64,000 nt of DNA from NCBI RefSeq assembly GCF_009755885.1, contig NZ_VYIX01000001.1:663219-727218 (forward strand), given 5' to 3'. Under the pieces are notes generated by a model. It had not been told where the DNA came from. It made no database searches and saw only the letters and a program-made list of their open reading frames with translations. A program made the position numbers and the translations under genes. Below are positions 25,370-34,405 of the stretch, in pieces (within the stretch, counting starts at the first letter, position 1; every line of letters starts with the position of its first letter). Source of the stretch: Brachyspira sp. SAP_772 (GTDB taxonomy: Bacteria > Spirochaetota > Brachyspiria > Brachyspirales > Brachyspiraceae).

Positions 25370-26755
25370 ATGATTAGCTATTCAATAATAACCATGCTTA
25401 TAATCTCTATATTAATAGTAATGTTACTTACTATTAAATTTAAAGTGCATCCTTTTATAGCAATGTTAATGGTTGCTATATTTTTATCATTTACTTTGCA
25501 TGTACCTTCAAACAGAAATCCTAATTATATAAATGAAATTGCTTCTCTAATAAGCAAAGGTTTTGGAAATGCTTTGGGAAGTGTTGGAATTATAATAATT
25601 TTGGGAAGTATTATTGGTAATATACTAGAGATGTCTGGAGCTACATATAAGCTTGGTGAGATAATTTTAAAAATAGTTGGAAAATCCCACCCTGCCCTTG
25701 CTATGAATATATTAGGTTTTATTGTTTCTATACCTGTGTTCTGTGATTCTGGATATTTAATATTAACACCATTAAGAAAAGCATTAGCAAAAAAAAGCGG
25801 AGCTTCACCTGTAGCATTATCTGTAGCATTATCAACAGGTTTATATGCTTCTCATGCATTAATACCTCCTACCCCAGGACCTGCTGCTGTTATTAATCTT
25901 TTCAATTTACAAGAGCATTTATTTACTGTTATAGCAATAGGGCTTATTGTAGCTATACCTACTTCTTTAGCTGGTGCTATATATGGTATATTTATATCAA
26001 AATATGTAAAAAAGAAGGAATATAAACAAAATAATTATAGTTATGAAAGTGTTATTGATGATATGGAAAAGCTTCCTTCAGCATTCAAATCATTTGCACC
26101 TATATTTGTACCGATTATACTCATGGCTATAGGGTCTATAGTAAGATTTAATTCTTTGCATTTAGATGAAGATAGCTTTATAAAGAATATGTTTATATTT
26201 CTTGGTGAGCCTACTATGGCATTATTTATAGGATTTTTATTTTCACTACTACTTATACATAATTTTAATAGAGATGAAATGTATATGTGGATTGGTGATG
26301 GGGTAAGAGATTCTGGAAATATATTAGTTATAGTTGGGGCAAGCGGAGCTTTTGCTGAAGTTTTGAAATCTACAGAGCTTACAAACATTATATTTGAACT
26401 TGGAGATGTGTTTGCTTCTGTGAATTTGGGATTAGTACTTCCTTTCTTGCTTGCATCTCTTTTAAAAATTTCTTTAGGCTCTTCAACTATATCGGTTGTT
26501 ACAGTTGCTAGTTTGTTTGCACCATTACTTGATACATTAGGATATACTACTCCAATATCACAAGTTTTAGTGTTAATGTCTATAGGTGCTGGTTCTATGG
26601 TATTTTCTCATATCAATGACAGCTATTTCTGGGTAGTTGTAGAATTATCTGGTTTAAGTGTTCAGGATGCATATAAAGCAAGAACTTTAGCTACTGTAGT
26701 GCAAGGGGCTACTGCTCTAATTATAATTATGATATTCTCATTTTTATTAAAATAA
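25370..26755 (+). CDS. GntP-family gluconate/organic acid permease
   Basis: A 461-residue protein with about 12 membrane segments. IPVFCDSGYLILTPL near residue 121, the segment SHALIPPTPGPAAVI near 163 and the later GAGSMVFSHINDSYFW match GntP transporters, which import gluconate or similar hydroxy acids (glycerate, hydroxybutyrate) with protons. The substrate is not readable and no kinase is adjacent. It lies 41 bp after the HPr-like gene and 17 bp before dut, so the three may be co-transcribed. Confidence 0.85.
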   Translation: MISYSIITMLIISILIVMLLTIKFKVHPFIAMLMVAIFLSFTLHVPSNRNPNYINEIASLISKGFGNALGSVGIIIILGSIIGNILEMSGATYKLGEIILKIVGKSHPALAMNILGFIVSIPVFCDSGYLILTPLRKALAKKSGASPVALSVALSTGLYASHALIPPTPGPAAVINLFNLQEHLFTVIAIGLIVAIPTSLAGAIYGIFISKYVKKKEYKQNNYSYESVIDDMEKLPSAFKSFAPIFVPIILMAIGSIVRFNSLHLDEDSFIKNMFIFLGEPTMALFIGFLFSLLLIHNFNRDEMYMWIGDGVRDSGNILVIVGASGAFAEVLKSTELTNIIFELGDVFASVNLGLVLPFLLASLLKISLGSSTISVVTVASLFAPLLDTLGYTTPISQVLVLMSIGAGSMVFSHINDSYFWVVVELSGLSVQDAYKARTLATVVQGATALIIIMIFSFLLK

Positions 26756-26772
26756 ATATAAAGAAGGTGAAA

Positions 26773-27207
26773 ATGTTAAAAATAAAAGTAATCAATAAAT
26801 CAAAAAATCCACTTCCTAAATATCAAACACTTGGAGCTTCAGGTTTAGATTTACATGCCAATATAGATGAGCCTATTACATTAAATAAAAATGACATAGT
26901 TTTAGTGCCTACAGGCTTATATATAGAAATACCAGAAGGTTATGAAGCTCAGATTAGAAGCAGAAGTTCATTAGCTTTAAAACATGGAATATTTTGTTTG
27001 AACTCTCCCGCTACTATTGATAGCGATTATAGAGGGGAATTAAAAATTATATTAGCTGCTCTAACAGATAAACCTTTTACTATTAATGCAGGTGATAGAA
27101 TTGCACAGATGGTATTTGCAAAGGTAGAAAAAGCAGAGTTTGAAGAGGTTCTAGAGCTTTCTGACTCTATTAGAGGAGAAGGTGGTTTTGGAAGCACAAG
27201 TATATAA
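26773..27207 (+). CDS. dut: Deoxyuridine 5'-triphosphate nucleotidohydrolase
   Basis: 144 residues from ATG 26773, preceded by AAGAAGG at the right distance; a GTG at 26767 overlaps that site. The trimeric dUTPase motifs appear in order: GASGLDLHAN, RSRSSLALKHG, ATIDSDYRGEL (with the catalytic Asp and Tyr; the usual leading Gly is Ala), GDRIAQMVF and the C-terminal arm RGEGGFGSTS. It hydrolyses dUTP to dUMP and keeps uracil out of DNA. Confidence 0.95.
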   Translation: MLKIKVINKSKNPLPKYQTLGASGLDLHANIDEPITLNKNDIVLVPTGLYIEIPEGYEAQIRSRSSLALKHGIFCLNSPATIDSDYRGELKIILAALTDKPFTINAGDRIAQMVFAKVEKAEFEEVLELSDSIRGEGGFGSTSI

Positions 27208-27235
27208 TTAATATGATTTTTACATTTTTATTTAA

Positions 27236-27275
27236 AATAAAAATAGGATGCACTTAAGCACCCTATTTTTTATTT
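27236..27275. terminator. Terminator between dut and ackA
   Basis: AATAGG-A-TGC pairs with GCA-C-CCTATT around a six-base loop. A T-rich run lies on each side, so it can serve both convergent genes. The one mismatch becomes a G-U pair on the reverse strand. Confidence 0.75.
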
Positions 27276-27295
27276 TAAACTTTTTTATTTAATTA

Positions 27296-28486
27296 TTATT
27301 TCAAAGCAATATTGTAAGTGTCCATTGCTATAGCTTTTTCTTCATCTGTAGCTATAACATAAAGTTTAATAGGAGCACCATCTTTTTCAAAACTAGCACA
27401 ACCTCTAGCCTTAGCATTTTTATCAGCATCACATTTAATGCCAAGTTCATCTAAACCTTCAAGTATTCTAGCTCTTACAGAAGCACTGTTTTCACCAATA
27501 CCACCAGTAAATACTATACCGTCAAGATGTCCAAGTGCTGCCATATAAGAACCTATATATTTTTTTACTCTATAAGCAAACATTTTTATAGCAAGCTCAG
27601 CTTTAGGGTTAGTTTTAGAAGCTTCTTCCAAGTTTCTCATATCATTACTAACACCAGAAACACCTAAAAGTCCGCTTTTTTTATTTAAAATATTATCAAT
27701 TTCTTTAGCAGATAAATTTTCTTTACCCATCATGAAAGTAACAACAGCAGGGTCCATATCACCAGACCTAGTACCCATTACTAAACCTTCTAATGGAGTT
27801 AAACCCATACTAGTATCAACAGATTCTCCATTTTTTACAGCAGTTACACTAGCACCATTACCTAAATGGCAAACTATAACATTAGCATTAGGTTTATTGG
27901 TCGCCTTACAGAATTCACCATATACATATTTATGAGAAGTACCATGGAAACCATAACGGCGAACTTTATATTTATCATACCATTCATGAGGCACTGCATA
28001 CATATAAGCATGTTCAGGTATAGTTTGATGGAAGCTTGTATCAAATACAGCAACCATTTTTACATCTTTTAATATTTCTTGACAAGCTCTTATACCTTGT
28101 AAACCTGCTGGGTTATGTAAAGGAGCAATTTCACAGCAAGCTTCTATAGCTTTTATAGCTTCATCTGTTATTAAAGTACTTTTGCTGAATGCTTCTCCGC
28201 CATGTACTACTCTATGCCCTACTCCAGATATTTCACTCATATCAGATATTACGCCTACTTCTTTATCTGTTAAAAGAGAAAAAATTAAACTCATACCTGC
28301 TTTATGATCAGGAACTTTTTGTTCTATCTTTTTTTCTTTGCCTTTTTCTACTGCTGTGTGTTTTAAAGCACTTGTCTCTTCGCCTATTTTTTCTAATAGA
28401 CCTTTTGCTAATACTTTTGCTTCAGGCATAGAAAATAATTGATATTTAATACTAGAACTACCAGAATTTATCACTAATACATTCAT
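27296..28486 (-). CDS. ackA: Acetate kinase
   Basis: A 396-residue ASKHA-fold kinase of standard length. MNVLVINSGSSSIKYQL starts the protein. GVGHRVVHGGEAF, VFDTSFHQT, YGFHGTSHKYV, HLGNGASV, the TRSGDMDP loop and FTGGIGENS follow in the expected order. It makes ATP from acetyl phosphate, the main energy-yielding step of acetate-forming fermenters. No pta is adjacent. It has a GGAGTT ribosome site and its own promoter. Confidence 0.96.
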   Translation of the reverse strand: MNVLVINSGSSSIKYQLFSMPEAKVLAKGLLEKIGEETSALKHTAVEKGKEKKIEQKVPDHKAGMSLIFSLLTDKEVGVISDMSEISGVGHRVVHGGEAFSKSTLITDEAIKAIEACCEIAPLHNPAGLQGIRACQEILKDVKMVAVFDTSFHQTIPEHAYMYAVPHEWYDKYKVRRYGFHGTSHKYVYGEFCKATNKPNANVIVCHLGNGASVTAVKNGESVDTSMGLTPLEGLVMGTRSGDMDPAVVTFMMGKENLSAKEIDNILNKKSGLLGVSGVSNDMRNLEEASKTNPKAELAIKMFAYRVKKYIGSYMAALGHLDGIVFTGGIGENSASVRARILEGLDELGIKCDADKNAKARGCASFEKDGAPIKLYVIATDEEKAIAMDTYNIALK

Positions 28487-28519
28487 AAAAATAACTCCAT
28501 TATTATTTATAATTGACTC

Positions 28520-28547
28520 ATTATAACATACTAATTATATTTATCAA
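28520..28547 (-). promoter_or_regulatory. ackA promoter
   Basis: Reverse strand TTGATA (28547-28542), 16-bp spacer, TATAAT (28525-28520), about 35 bp before the start codon. Confidence 0.75.
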
Positions 28548-28654
28548 TAAAACTTAAATATTTTTTGATTTTAAAATAGCATAAACATATAAAAAGAAGT
28601 TATTAAATAATATATTTATTACTATGTAAAAATATTTTTTATTTATAATTAATC

Positions 28655-28683
28655 TTTACAAGGATATAATTTTGTATTATAAT
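28655..28683 (+). promoter_or_regulatory. treR promoter
   Basis: TTTACA (28655-28660), 17-bp spacer, TATAAT (28678-28683), about 27 bp before the treR start. Confidence 0.78.
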
Positions 28684-28709
28684 ACCTTAATTTTAAATAG
28701 AGGTTTTTA

Positions 28710-29420
28710 ATGGCATCGAAGTACGAAGATATTTATAATAGTTTACTTGATAAAATAAAATTTGGATACTACAAAAAAGGAGATATACTTCCAAGCGAAC
28801 ATGACTTGATGAAAGAATATGATGCTTCAAGAGACACTATAAGAAAATCTCTTCAGCTTTTATCTAATAATGGATGTATTCAAAAACATAAAGGCAAGGG
28901 CTCTATAGTTATTAATTCTAATATATATAATTTTGAATTTGGAGGAATATTTAGTTTTAAAGAAGTTGCTTCAAAGATGTATGGTAAAAAAGTAAAAACT
29001 ATAGTTAATAAATGTGAATGTATAAAGCCCGATGCATTAATAAAAAAAGCATTAAAACTAAATGATAATGATAAAGTATGGTCTATAGAGAGAATAAGAA
29101 ATATAGACGGTGAAAATATTATACTTGATATAGATTTTATCAATGCTACAATTATACCATTCATAGATGAAAATATTTTAAAAGATTCTTTATATGAACA
29201 TATAGAAAATAATTTGCAATTAAAAATATCTTATGCCGAAAGAGAAATATCCTGTGAAAAAATAACCTCAAATGATAAACAACTTTTGGATTTAAAAGAT
29301 TATGATATGATAATAAATGTAGCTTCAAAAACATTTTTATCAGATACTAGAGTGTTTCAAATAACTTCAGCAAGGCATAGACCAGATAAGTTTAAATTCA
29401 GAGATTTTGCAAGAAGATAA
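28710..29420 (+). CDS. treR: GntR/UTRA-family trehalose operon repressor
   Basis: A 236-residue HutC-type GntR regulator. The winged helix-turn-helix is at residues 5-70 (DILPSEHDLMKEYDASRDTIRKS, then KHKGKGSIV), and a UTRA effector domain spans about 90-230. The C-terminus RHRPDKFKFRDFARR resembles that of Bacillus TreR, which binds trehalose-6-phosphate. The downstream treP and treA genes, with palindromic sites over their promoters, support the name. It has its own promoter and is followed by a reverse NERD-domain gene, so it is not in one transcript with treP. Confidence 0.88.
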   Translation: MASKYEDIYNSLLDKIKFGYYKKGDILPSEHDLMKEYDASRDTIRKSLQLLSNNGCIQKHKGKGSIVINSNIYNFEFGGIFSFKEVASKMYGKKVKTIVNKCECIKPDALIKKALKLNDNDKVWSIERIRNIDGENIILDIDFINATIIPFIDENILKDSLYEHIENNLQLKISYAEREISCEKITSNDKQLLDLKDYDMIINVASKTFLSDTRVFQITSARHRPDKFKFRDFARR

Positions 29421-29434
29421 TTGACACACTACTA

Positions 29435-30154
29435 TTATTTCTTTATTGTAAATCTACAATTTGTATAATTACTACATCCGTAAAATTCTCCATATTTTCC
29501 TTCTCTTAAAATTAATTGCCCCTTACATCTTGGACATATATTATTACTTATTTCTTGTTTTGTATAATTTATATTTTTTATATGTTCTGAATTTAAAATG
29601 TTATTATGATTTGATATTAGTTTATCATAAATATAATTCATTTCGTCAGTAGTATAATTATTTCCTTCATTAAAATTATTTAAATAATTTTTTAAATCAT
29701 ACAAATTAATTACATTATTTATATTTATTTTATCCGCATTATTTTGAGTAAATACAATTAATGAATAAATATTATATTTATTATCCAATATCTTTTTTAA
29801 ATGAAATATATGAGATTTATTTTGTTTTATTGGATTATAAAAATAATTCCTTTTTCCATATCTTAAATATTGAGTCCATTTTTTATCTTTTTCACTACCA
29901 AATATAAGCCCGCTATAATTTTTTGTTTCTATGCAAAATATTCCATTTGTTCTTATTTCTATATGATCTATCTGATGGCTCTTTCCATTACTATCAATTA
30001 TTACTAAATTATTTATCTGTCTATGCTCTGCTTTACCAAAAAATAATGGATTTAAAGCGGAATTAACTTCAAATTCTCCAACTTGTCCTTTAAGTGAATC
30101 AGTATATAAAAAATTAGGAATAAGTTTTTTGGTAAAATAATTTAATAAACCCAT
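29435..30154 (-). CDS. NERD-domain protein with C-terminal topoisomerase-type zinc finger
   Basis: 239 residues from ATG 30154 (a TTG at 30178 is possible but less likely). Residues about 20-130 are a NERD nuclease-related domain (LKGQVGEFEVNSAL, then HQIDHIEI and GIFCIETKNYSG, the last matching the ExK nuclease core). The C-terminal 40 residues form a topoisomerase-type C4 zinc finger (CPRCKGQLILREGKYGEFYGCSNYTNC). Such proteins are thought to act on DNA but are poorly studied. The gene lies in reverse orientation between treR and treP, interrupting the usual tre cluster. Confidence 0.85.
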   Translation of the reverse strand: MGLLNYFTKKLIPNFLYTDSLKGQVGEFEVNSALNPLFFGKAEHRQINNLVIIDSNGKSHQIDHIEIRTNGIFCIETKNYSGLIFGSEKDKKWTQYLRYGKRNYFYNPIKQNKSHIFHLKKILDNKYNIYSLIVFTQNNADKININNVINLYDLKNYLNNFNEGNNYTTDEMNYIYDKLISNHNNILNSEHIKNINYTKQEISNNICPRCKGQLILREGKYGEFYGCSNYTNCRFTIKK

Positions 30155-30250
30155 GATTATTATAACCTTATTATACAAATATGAAATTATTATAATATTA
30201 TGTAAGTATTTATCAATACCAAAAAATTATAAAAAAATGAAATTATATAA

Positions 30251-30292
30251 TTGACAAACTTGTACGTATATGTTAATATGTACGTACAAGTT
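30251..30292 (+). promoter_or_regulatory. treP promoter with overlapping TreR-type operator
   Basis: TTGACA (30251-30256), 17-bp spacer and TAATAT (30274-30279). Perfect 12-bp inverted arms AACTTGTACGTA (30257-30268) and TACGTACAAGTT (30281-30292) cover the spacer and the region just past the -10. Each arm resembles the GntR-type half-palindrome TTGTAnnTACAA recalled for Bacillus TreR. A bound repressor would block RNA polymerase. Confidence 0.82.
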
Positions 30293-30334
30293 AATGATAA
30301 TAAAAATACAATAAATATATGGAGGTATATATTT

Positions 30335-32248
30335 ATGGGAAAGTTCACCGAAGATGCTGCACTTCTATTAAAATATGTGGGTGGAAAAGAGAATATTAAA
30401 GCAATAACTCATTGTGTTACAAGAATGCGTTTTGTTTTAGCAGACCCTAAAAAAGCAGATATTAAAGCAATAGAGAATTTAAAATCTACTAAAGGCACTT
30501 TCACTCAATCAGGACAATTTCAAGTAATAATAGGAAATGAGGTTTCAGAATATTATAATGAATTTGTTAAGATTTCTGGTATAGAGGGAGTTAGTAAAGA
30601 TGCTGTAAAAGAATCAGCAAAAGGCAATCAAACATTCTTACAGCGTTTAATGTCTAATATAGCAGAAATATTTTCACCGCTTATTCCTGCAATTATATGC
30701 GGAGGTTTTATATTAGGTTTTAGAAGCATAATATCTGACATTAAATTTTTTGAAGAAGGTACAAAAAGTTTAACTCAAATATCACAGTTCTGGGCTGGAA
30801 CAAATGATTTTTTATGGTTAATAGGTGAAGCAATTTTCCATTTCCTCCCTGTAGGTATAACATGGTCTATCACTAGAAAAATGGGTACTACTCAAATATT
30901 GGGTATTGTTTTAGGTATAACATTAGTTTCGCCTCAGCTTGTTAATGCTTATTTGGTTGGAAGTGTTGATCCTAAGTTTTATGATTTTGGAATATTTCAA
31001 ATGCCTATGGTTGGTTATCAAGCACAGGTTATACCAGCTATAATGGCAGGATTTATATTAGTTTATCTTGAAAAATTTTGGAGAAAGGTGGTTCCTGAAT
31101 ATATATCTATGGTTGTAATACCATTTGCTTCACTCATACCTACAGTTATTATAGCACATGCAATTGTTGGTCCTATAGGATGGAAAATAGGTGAAGCGGT
31201 TTCTTATGTTGTATACACTGGACTAACATCAAAGTTTGGAGTTTTATTTGCTGGTGTATTTGGTTTCTTCTATGCTCCTTTAGTTATCACAGGTCTTCAT
31301 CACATGTCTAATGCTATTGACTTGCAGCTTATGAGTCAATTTGGAGGCACTATGTTATGGCCTATGATAGCTTTATCAAATATAGCACAAGGTTCTGCAG
31401 TAGTTGCTATGTCTATACTTCAGAAAAGAAATAACAAAGCTAAACAGATAAATATACCTGCATTTATATCATGTTATTTAGGAGTAACAGAGCCTGCATT
31501 GTTTGGTGTAAACTTAAAATATGGTTTTCCATTTATATGTGCTTTAATAGGTTCTTGTGTGGCGGCAATTATATCTGTTGGTTCTAAGGTTATGGCTACA
31601 TCTATTGGTATTGGCGGTATACCGGGAATACTTTCAATACAGCCTCAGCATATGTTGATGTTTGCTGTTGCTATGGTTTTTGCTATAGCTATACCATTAG
31701 TATTAACTCTAATAGTTGGAAAGAAAAAATTAAAAGCAGAAGATTTAGTTGATGATGCAGAAAATTTAGAAACTAACACATCTATTACAATAACTTTAGA
31801 TGATGATAATTTTGTTTCTCCTATGAATGGAAAAGTTTATAAATTATCAGATATAGCAGACGAAGCATTTTCTTCTGGTGCCATGGGAGATGGTTTTGCA
31901 ATAGAGTTAGCTGACAGTTTAGTTATATCTCCTTGCGACGGTGAAATTATAGCAGCATTTCCTACAAAACATGCATACGGCATAGAAACTGCAGACGGAA
32001 AAGAAATACTTATTCATATAGGTATGGATACAGTTGAACTTAATGGAGAGGGTTTTGAATCTTTTGTAAAACTGGGAGATAAAGTAAAAAAAGGAGATAA
32101 GTTAGCTAAAGTTGATTTAGAGTATATAAAAAGTAAGGGAAAGTCTTTAGTATCTCCTGTTGTATTTACAGACGGCACTAAGATTAATTTATTAAAAGAA
32201 AGTATTATCATAAAAAATGGAGAAGGAAAAATTATAGAGATAAAATAA
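30335..32248 (+). CDS. treP: Trehalose-specific PTS enzyme IIBCA
   Basis: 637 residues from ATG 30335, which has GGAGG before it; an upstream in-frame TTG at 30251 lies in the promoter and is rejected. The IIB domain comes first with the phosphorylated Cys27 in ITHCVTRMRF, then IIC with about ten membrane helices, including GLHHMSNAIDLQL and the GVTEPALFGVNLKYGFP loop. A glucose-type IIA domain ends the protein from about residue 500 (SPMNGKVYKLSDI, PTKHAYGIET, active His in EILIHIGMDTV). Bacillus and E. coli trehalose enzymes are IIBC only, so here IIA is built in. It imports trehalose as trehalose-6-phosphate for TreA. The trehalose call rests on the flanking treR and treA. Confidence 0.9.
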   Translation: MGKFTEDAALLLKYVGGKENIKAITHCVTRMRFVLADPKKADIKAIENLKSTKGTFTQSGQFQVIIGNEVSEYYNEFVKISGIEGVSKDAVKESAKGNQTFLQRLMSNIAEIFSPLIPAIICGGFILGFRSIISDIKFFEEGTKSLTQISQFWAGTNDFLWLIGEAIFHFLPVGITWSITRKMGTTQILGIVLGITLVSPQLVNAYLVGSVDPKFYDFGIFQMPMVGYQAQVIPAIMAGFILVYLEKFWRKVVPEYISMVVIPFASLIPTVIIAHAIVGPIGWKIGEAVSYVVYTGLTSKFGVLFAGVFGFFYAPLVITGLHHMSNAIDLQLMSQFGGTMLWPMIALSNIAQGSAVVAMSILQKRNNKAKQINIPAFISCYLGVTEPALFGVNLKYGFPFICALIGSCVAAIISVGSKVMATSIGIGGIPGILSIQPQHMLMFAVAMVFAIAIPLVLTLIVGKKKLKAEDLVDDAENLETNTSITITLDDDNFVSPMNGKVYKLSDIADEAFSSGAMGDGFAIELADSLVISPCDGEIIAAFPTKHAYGIETADGKEILIHIGMDTVELNGEGFESFVKLGDKVKKGDKLAKVDLEYIKSKGKSLVSPVVFTDGTKINLLKESIIIKNGEGKIIEIK

Positions 32249-32348
32249 TAAAAAAGATATGACGGCAATTAAATATATATTACTTACCTGCTGTTATACA
32301 GCTAAATAATTACATTTTGTCAATTTTTATATTTTATAAATGTATTAT

Positions 32349-32535
32349 CAACTTTTTTGTCGCTCTCGCTGTGCGGACTTCGTCAAAAAGTTGCAAAAAA
32401 CGCATATACTACAGCTTAATATTTTAAGAATATGTGTTAAATATAAATAATACCATGATCTTATGTAAAAAATGCAGTTCTTTTGGTTCTTTTATACCAA
32501 TAAAAGAACTGGGGGTTCGGGGGCTAGTCCCCGAA
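32349..32535. repeat. Cluster of GC-rich palindromic blocks, probable dispersed repeat
   Basis: Three inverted repeats lie in an island of higher G+C. CAACTTTTTTG/CAAAAAGTTG encloses a GC-rich loop (32349-32393); AGTTCTTTT/AAAAGAACT encloses a nested TTGGT/ACCAA (32477-32510); TTCGGGG/CCCCGAA is at 32516-32535. The composition is unlike any other spacer in the window and the last block looks like a small REP-type palindrome. No second copy is in this window, so the dispersed nature is inferred. Confidence 0.5.
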
Positions 32536-32561
32536 AATAATAAAAAATATAAAAACTAATT

Positions 32562-32592
32562 TTGACAAACTTAAAAATTTTTAGTATATACT
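32562..32592 (+). promoter_or_regulatory. treA promoter with palindrome over the -10
   Basis: TTGACA (32562-32567), 17-bp spacer, TATATA (32585-32590). The palindrome AGTATATACT (32583-32592) covers the -10 and shares the GTATATAC core of the Bacillus tre operator, so TreR probably acts here too. Confidence 0.7.
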
Positions 32593-32631
32593 CAAGAATT
32601 TATTATAAATCTAATTGAATAGGACTCATTT

Positions 32632-34293
32632 ATGAATTTTAAAAATAAAGTTGTTTATCAAATATATCCTAAATCTTTTATGGATAGCAACAATGACGGG
32701 TTTGGAGATATAAAAGGAATAATATCAAAATTAGACTATTTACAAAACTTAGGTGTAGATATTATTTGGAGCACTCCTTTCTTTGTTTCTCCTCAAAAAG
32801 ATAATGGTTATGATGTTACTGATTATTATAATGTTGATCCTTCTTATGGCACTATGGAAGATGTTGAAGAACTTATAAAAGAAGCTAAAAAAAGAAATAT
32901 AGATATAATGTTTGATATGGTATTCAATCACACTTCTACAGAGCATGAATGGTTTAAGAGGGCTATGAATGGAGAAGAGAAATACAAAAATTATTATATA
33001 TTCAAAAAAGGAAGAGTAGTTGATGGCAAAAAAGAACCTCCTACTAATTGGGCATCTAAATTTGGTGGCAATGCTTGGCAGTATGTAGAAAAATTTGATG
33101 AGTATTATTTGCATTTATTTGATGTGAGTCAGGCTGATTTAAATTGGGACAATGAAGAGGTAAGAAAAGAGATTTTTGATATAGTTAATTTCTGGATAAA
33201 AAAAGGAGTTTACGGATTTAGATTTGATGTAATAAACCTTATATCAAAGCCAAAAATTTTTGAAGATGATTTTCAAGGAGACGGAAGGAGATTTTATACT
33301 GACGGAATAAATATACATAAATATTTAAAAGAGTTAAATAAAAACACATTTGGAAAATATGATAATGCAATCACTGTAGGAGAGATGTCATCAACAAGTA
33401 TAGAAAACTGCATTAAATATTCTGGTGAAAAAGAAAATGAACTTAGCATGATATTTAGTTTTCATCATCTTAAAGTTGACTATAAAAATAATGATAAATG
33501 GCAGCTCATGGATTTTAATTTTCAAGAACTAAAAAAACTTTTATTTACTTGGCAGAAGGGAATGCAAAACAATGATGCATGGTCAGCTTTGTTTTGGTGC
33601 AATCATGATCAGCCAAGAATTGTGTCAAGATTTGGTGGTGATAAAAAATATCATAAAGAATCCTCTAAAATGCTTGCTACAGTTATTCATTGTTTGAGGG
33701 GTACTCCTTATATTTATCAAGGCGAAGAGATAGGCATGACAAATGCTTATTTTGATAATATCAATAGTTATAAAGATGTTGAATCAATAAACTATTTCAA
33801 TATACTTAAAAATAATGGTATAGAAGAAAAAGAAATATATAAAATACTTCAAGCAAGGTCAAGAGACAATTCAAGAACTCCTATGCAATGGAATGATAAA
33901 GAAAATGCAGGTTTTTCAAATGCTAAACCTTGGATAGAAGTTATTTATAATTATAAAGAGATAAACGTAGAAAAGAGTCTTAAAGATGAAAACTCTATAT
34001 TTAATCATTATAAAAAATTAATAAAATTAAGAAAAGATTATAAAGTTATTTCAGAAGGTAAAACTATACCTATATTAGAAGACGATAAAAATGTATTTGC
34101 TTTTATAAGAGAATACGAGAGTGAAAAACTTTTAGTAATAAATAATTTTTATGCCAATGAGTGCACTATAGATTTAAGCAGTATTGATTTTGATATAAAA
34201 ACTTCAAAGTGTCTTCTTTCAAATTATGATACAGCAGCACTTGATAATATTATAAAATTAAAACCTTATGAGTCTATAGTGTTATATAAATAA
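32632..34293 (+). CDS. treA: Trehalose-6-phosphate hydrolase (GH13 family)
   Basis: A 553-residue GH13 enzyme. It begins FKNKVVYQIYPKSFMDSNNDGFGDI, as in TreA/oligo-1,6-glucosidases. The four GH13 regions are visible: FDMVFNHTS, then GFRFDVINL with the nucleophile Asp (about 200), the acid Glu in VGEMSS (about 252), and FWCNHDQPR (about 320). It splits trehalose-6-phosphate from TreP into glucose and glucose-6-phosphate. The oligo-1,6-glucosidase alternative is less likely given treR and treP. It has its own promoter and a likely operator. Confidence 0.9.
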   Translation: MNFKNKVVYQIYPKSFMDSNNDGFGDIKGIISKLDYLQNLGVDIIWSTPFFVSPQKDNGYDVTDYYNVDPSYGTMEDVEELIKEAKKRNIDIMFDMVFNHTSTEHEWFKRAMNGEEKYKNYYIFKKGRVVDGKKEPPTNWASKFGGNAWQYVEKFDEYYLHLFDVSQADLNWDNEEVRKEIFDIVNFWIKKGVYGFRFDVINLISKPKIFEDDFQGDGRRFYTDGINIHKYLKELNKNTFGKYDNAITVGEMSSTSIENCIKYSGEKENELSMIFSFHHLKVDYKNNDKWQLMDFNFQELKKLLFTWQKGMQNNDAWSALFWCNHDQPRIVSRFGGDKKYHKESSKMLATVIHCLRGTPYIYQGEEIGMTNAYFDNINSYKDVESINYFNILKNNGIEEKEIYKILQARSRDNSRTPMQWNDKENAGFSNAKPWIEVIYNYKEINVEKSLKDENSIFNHYKKLIKLRKDYKVISEGKTIPILEDDKNVFAFIREYESEKLLVINNFYANECTIDLSSIDFDIKTSKCLLSNYDTAALDNIIKLKPYESIVLYK

Positions 34294-34337
34294 TCTGCAG
34301 ATTCATCCTTCATATAAATTTTTATTATCATTAAAAA

Positions 34338-34365
34338 AGCCTTGTATAATAATATATGCAAGGCT
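34338..34365. terminator. Terminator between treA and the nik-like operon
   Basis: AGCCTTG pairs with CAAGGCT around a short AT loop. On the reverse strand a run of six T follows, ending the long operon; it can also stop treA transcripts from the other side. Confidence 0.8.
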
Positions 34366-34405
34366 AATTTATATTAAAAAATTTTTATAAAAGTTAATAT
34401 CAAAC

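Larger units (their letters stand above)
32249..32631. other. treP-treA intergenic region
   Basis: A 383-bp gap with no convincing gene. It holds three GC-richer hairpin-forming blocks (32349-32535) and, at its right end, the treA promoter. No U-run terminator is evident right after treP. Confidence 0.6.

Noticed and set aside
30251-30334. Upstream extension of treP from a TTG at 30251
   Set aside because: That TTG is part of the TTGACA -35 box, and GGAGG sits just before ATG 30335.
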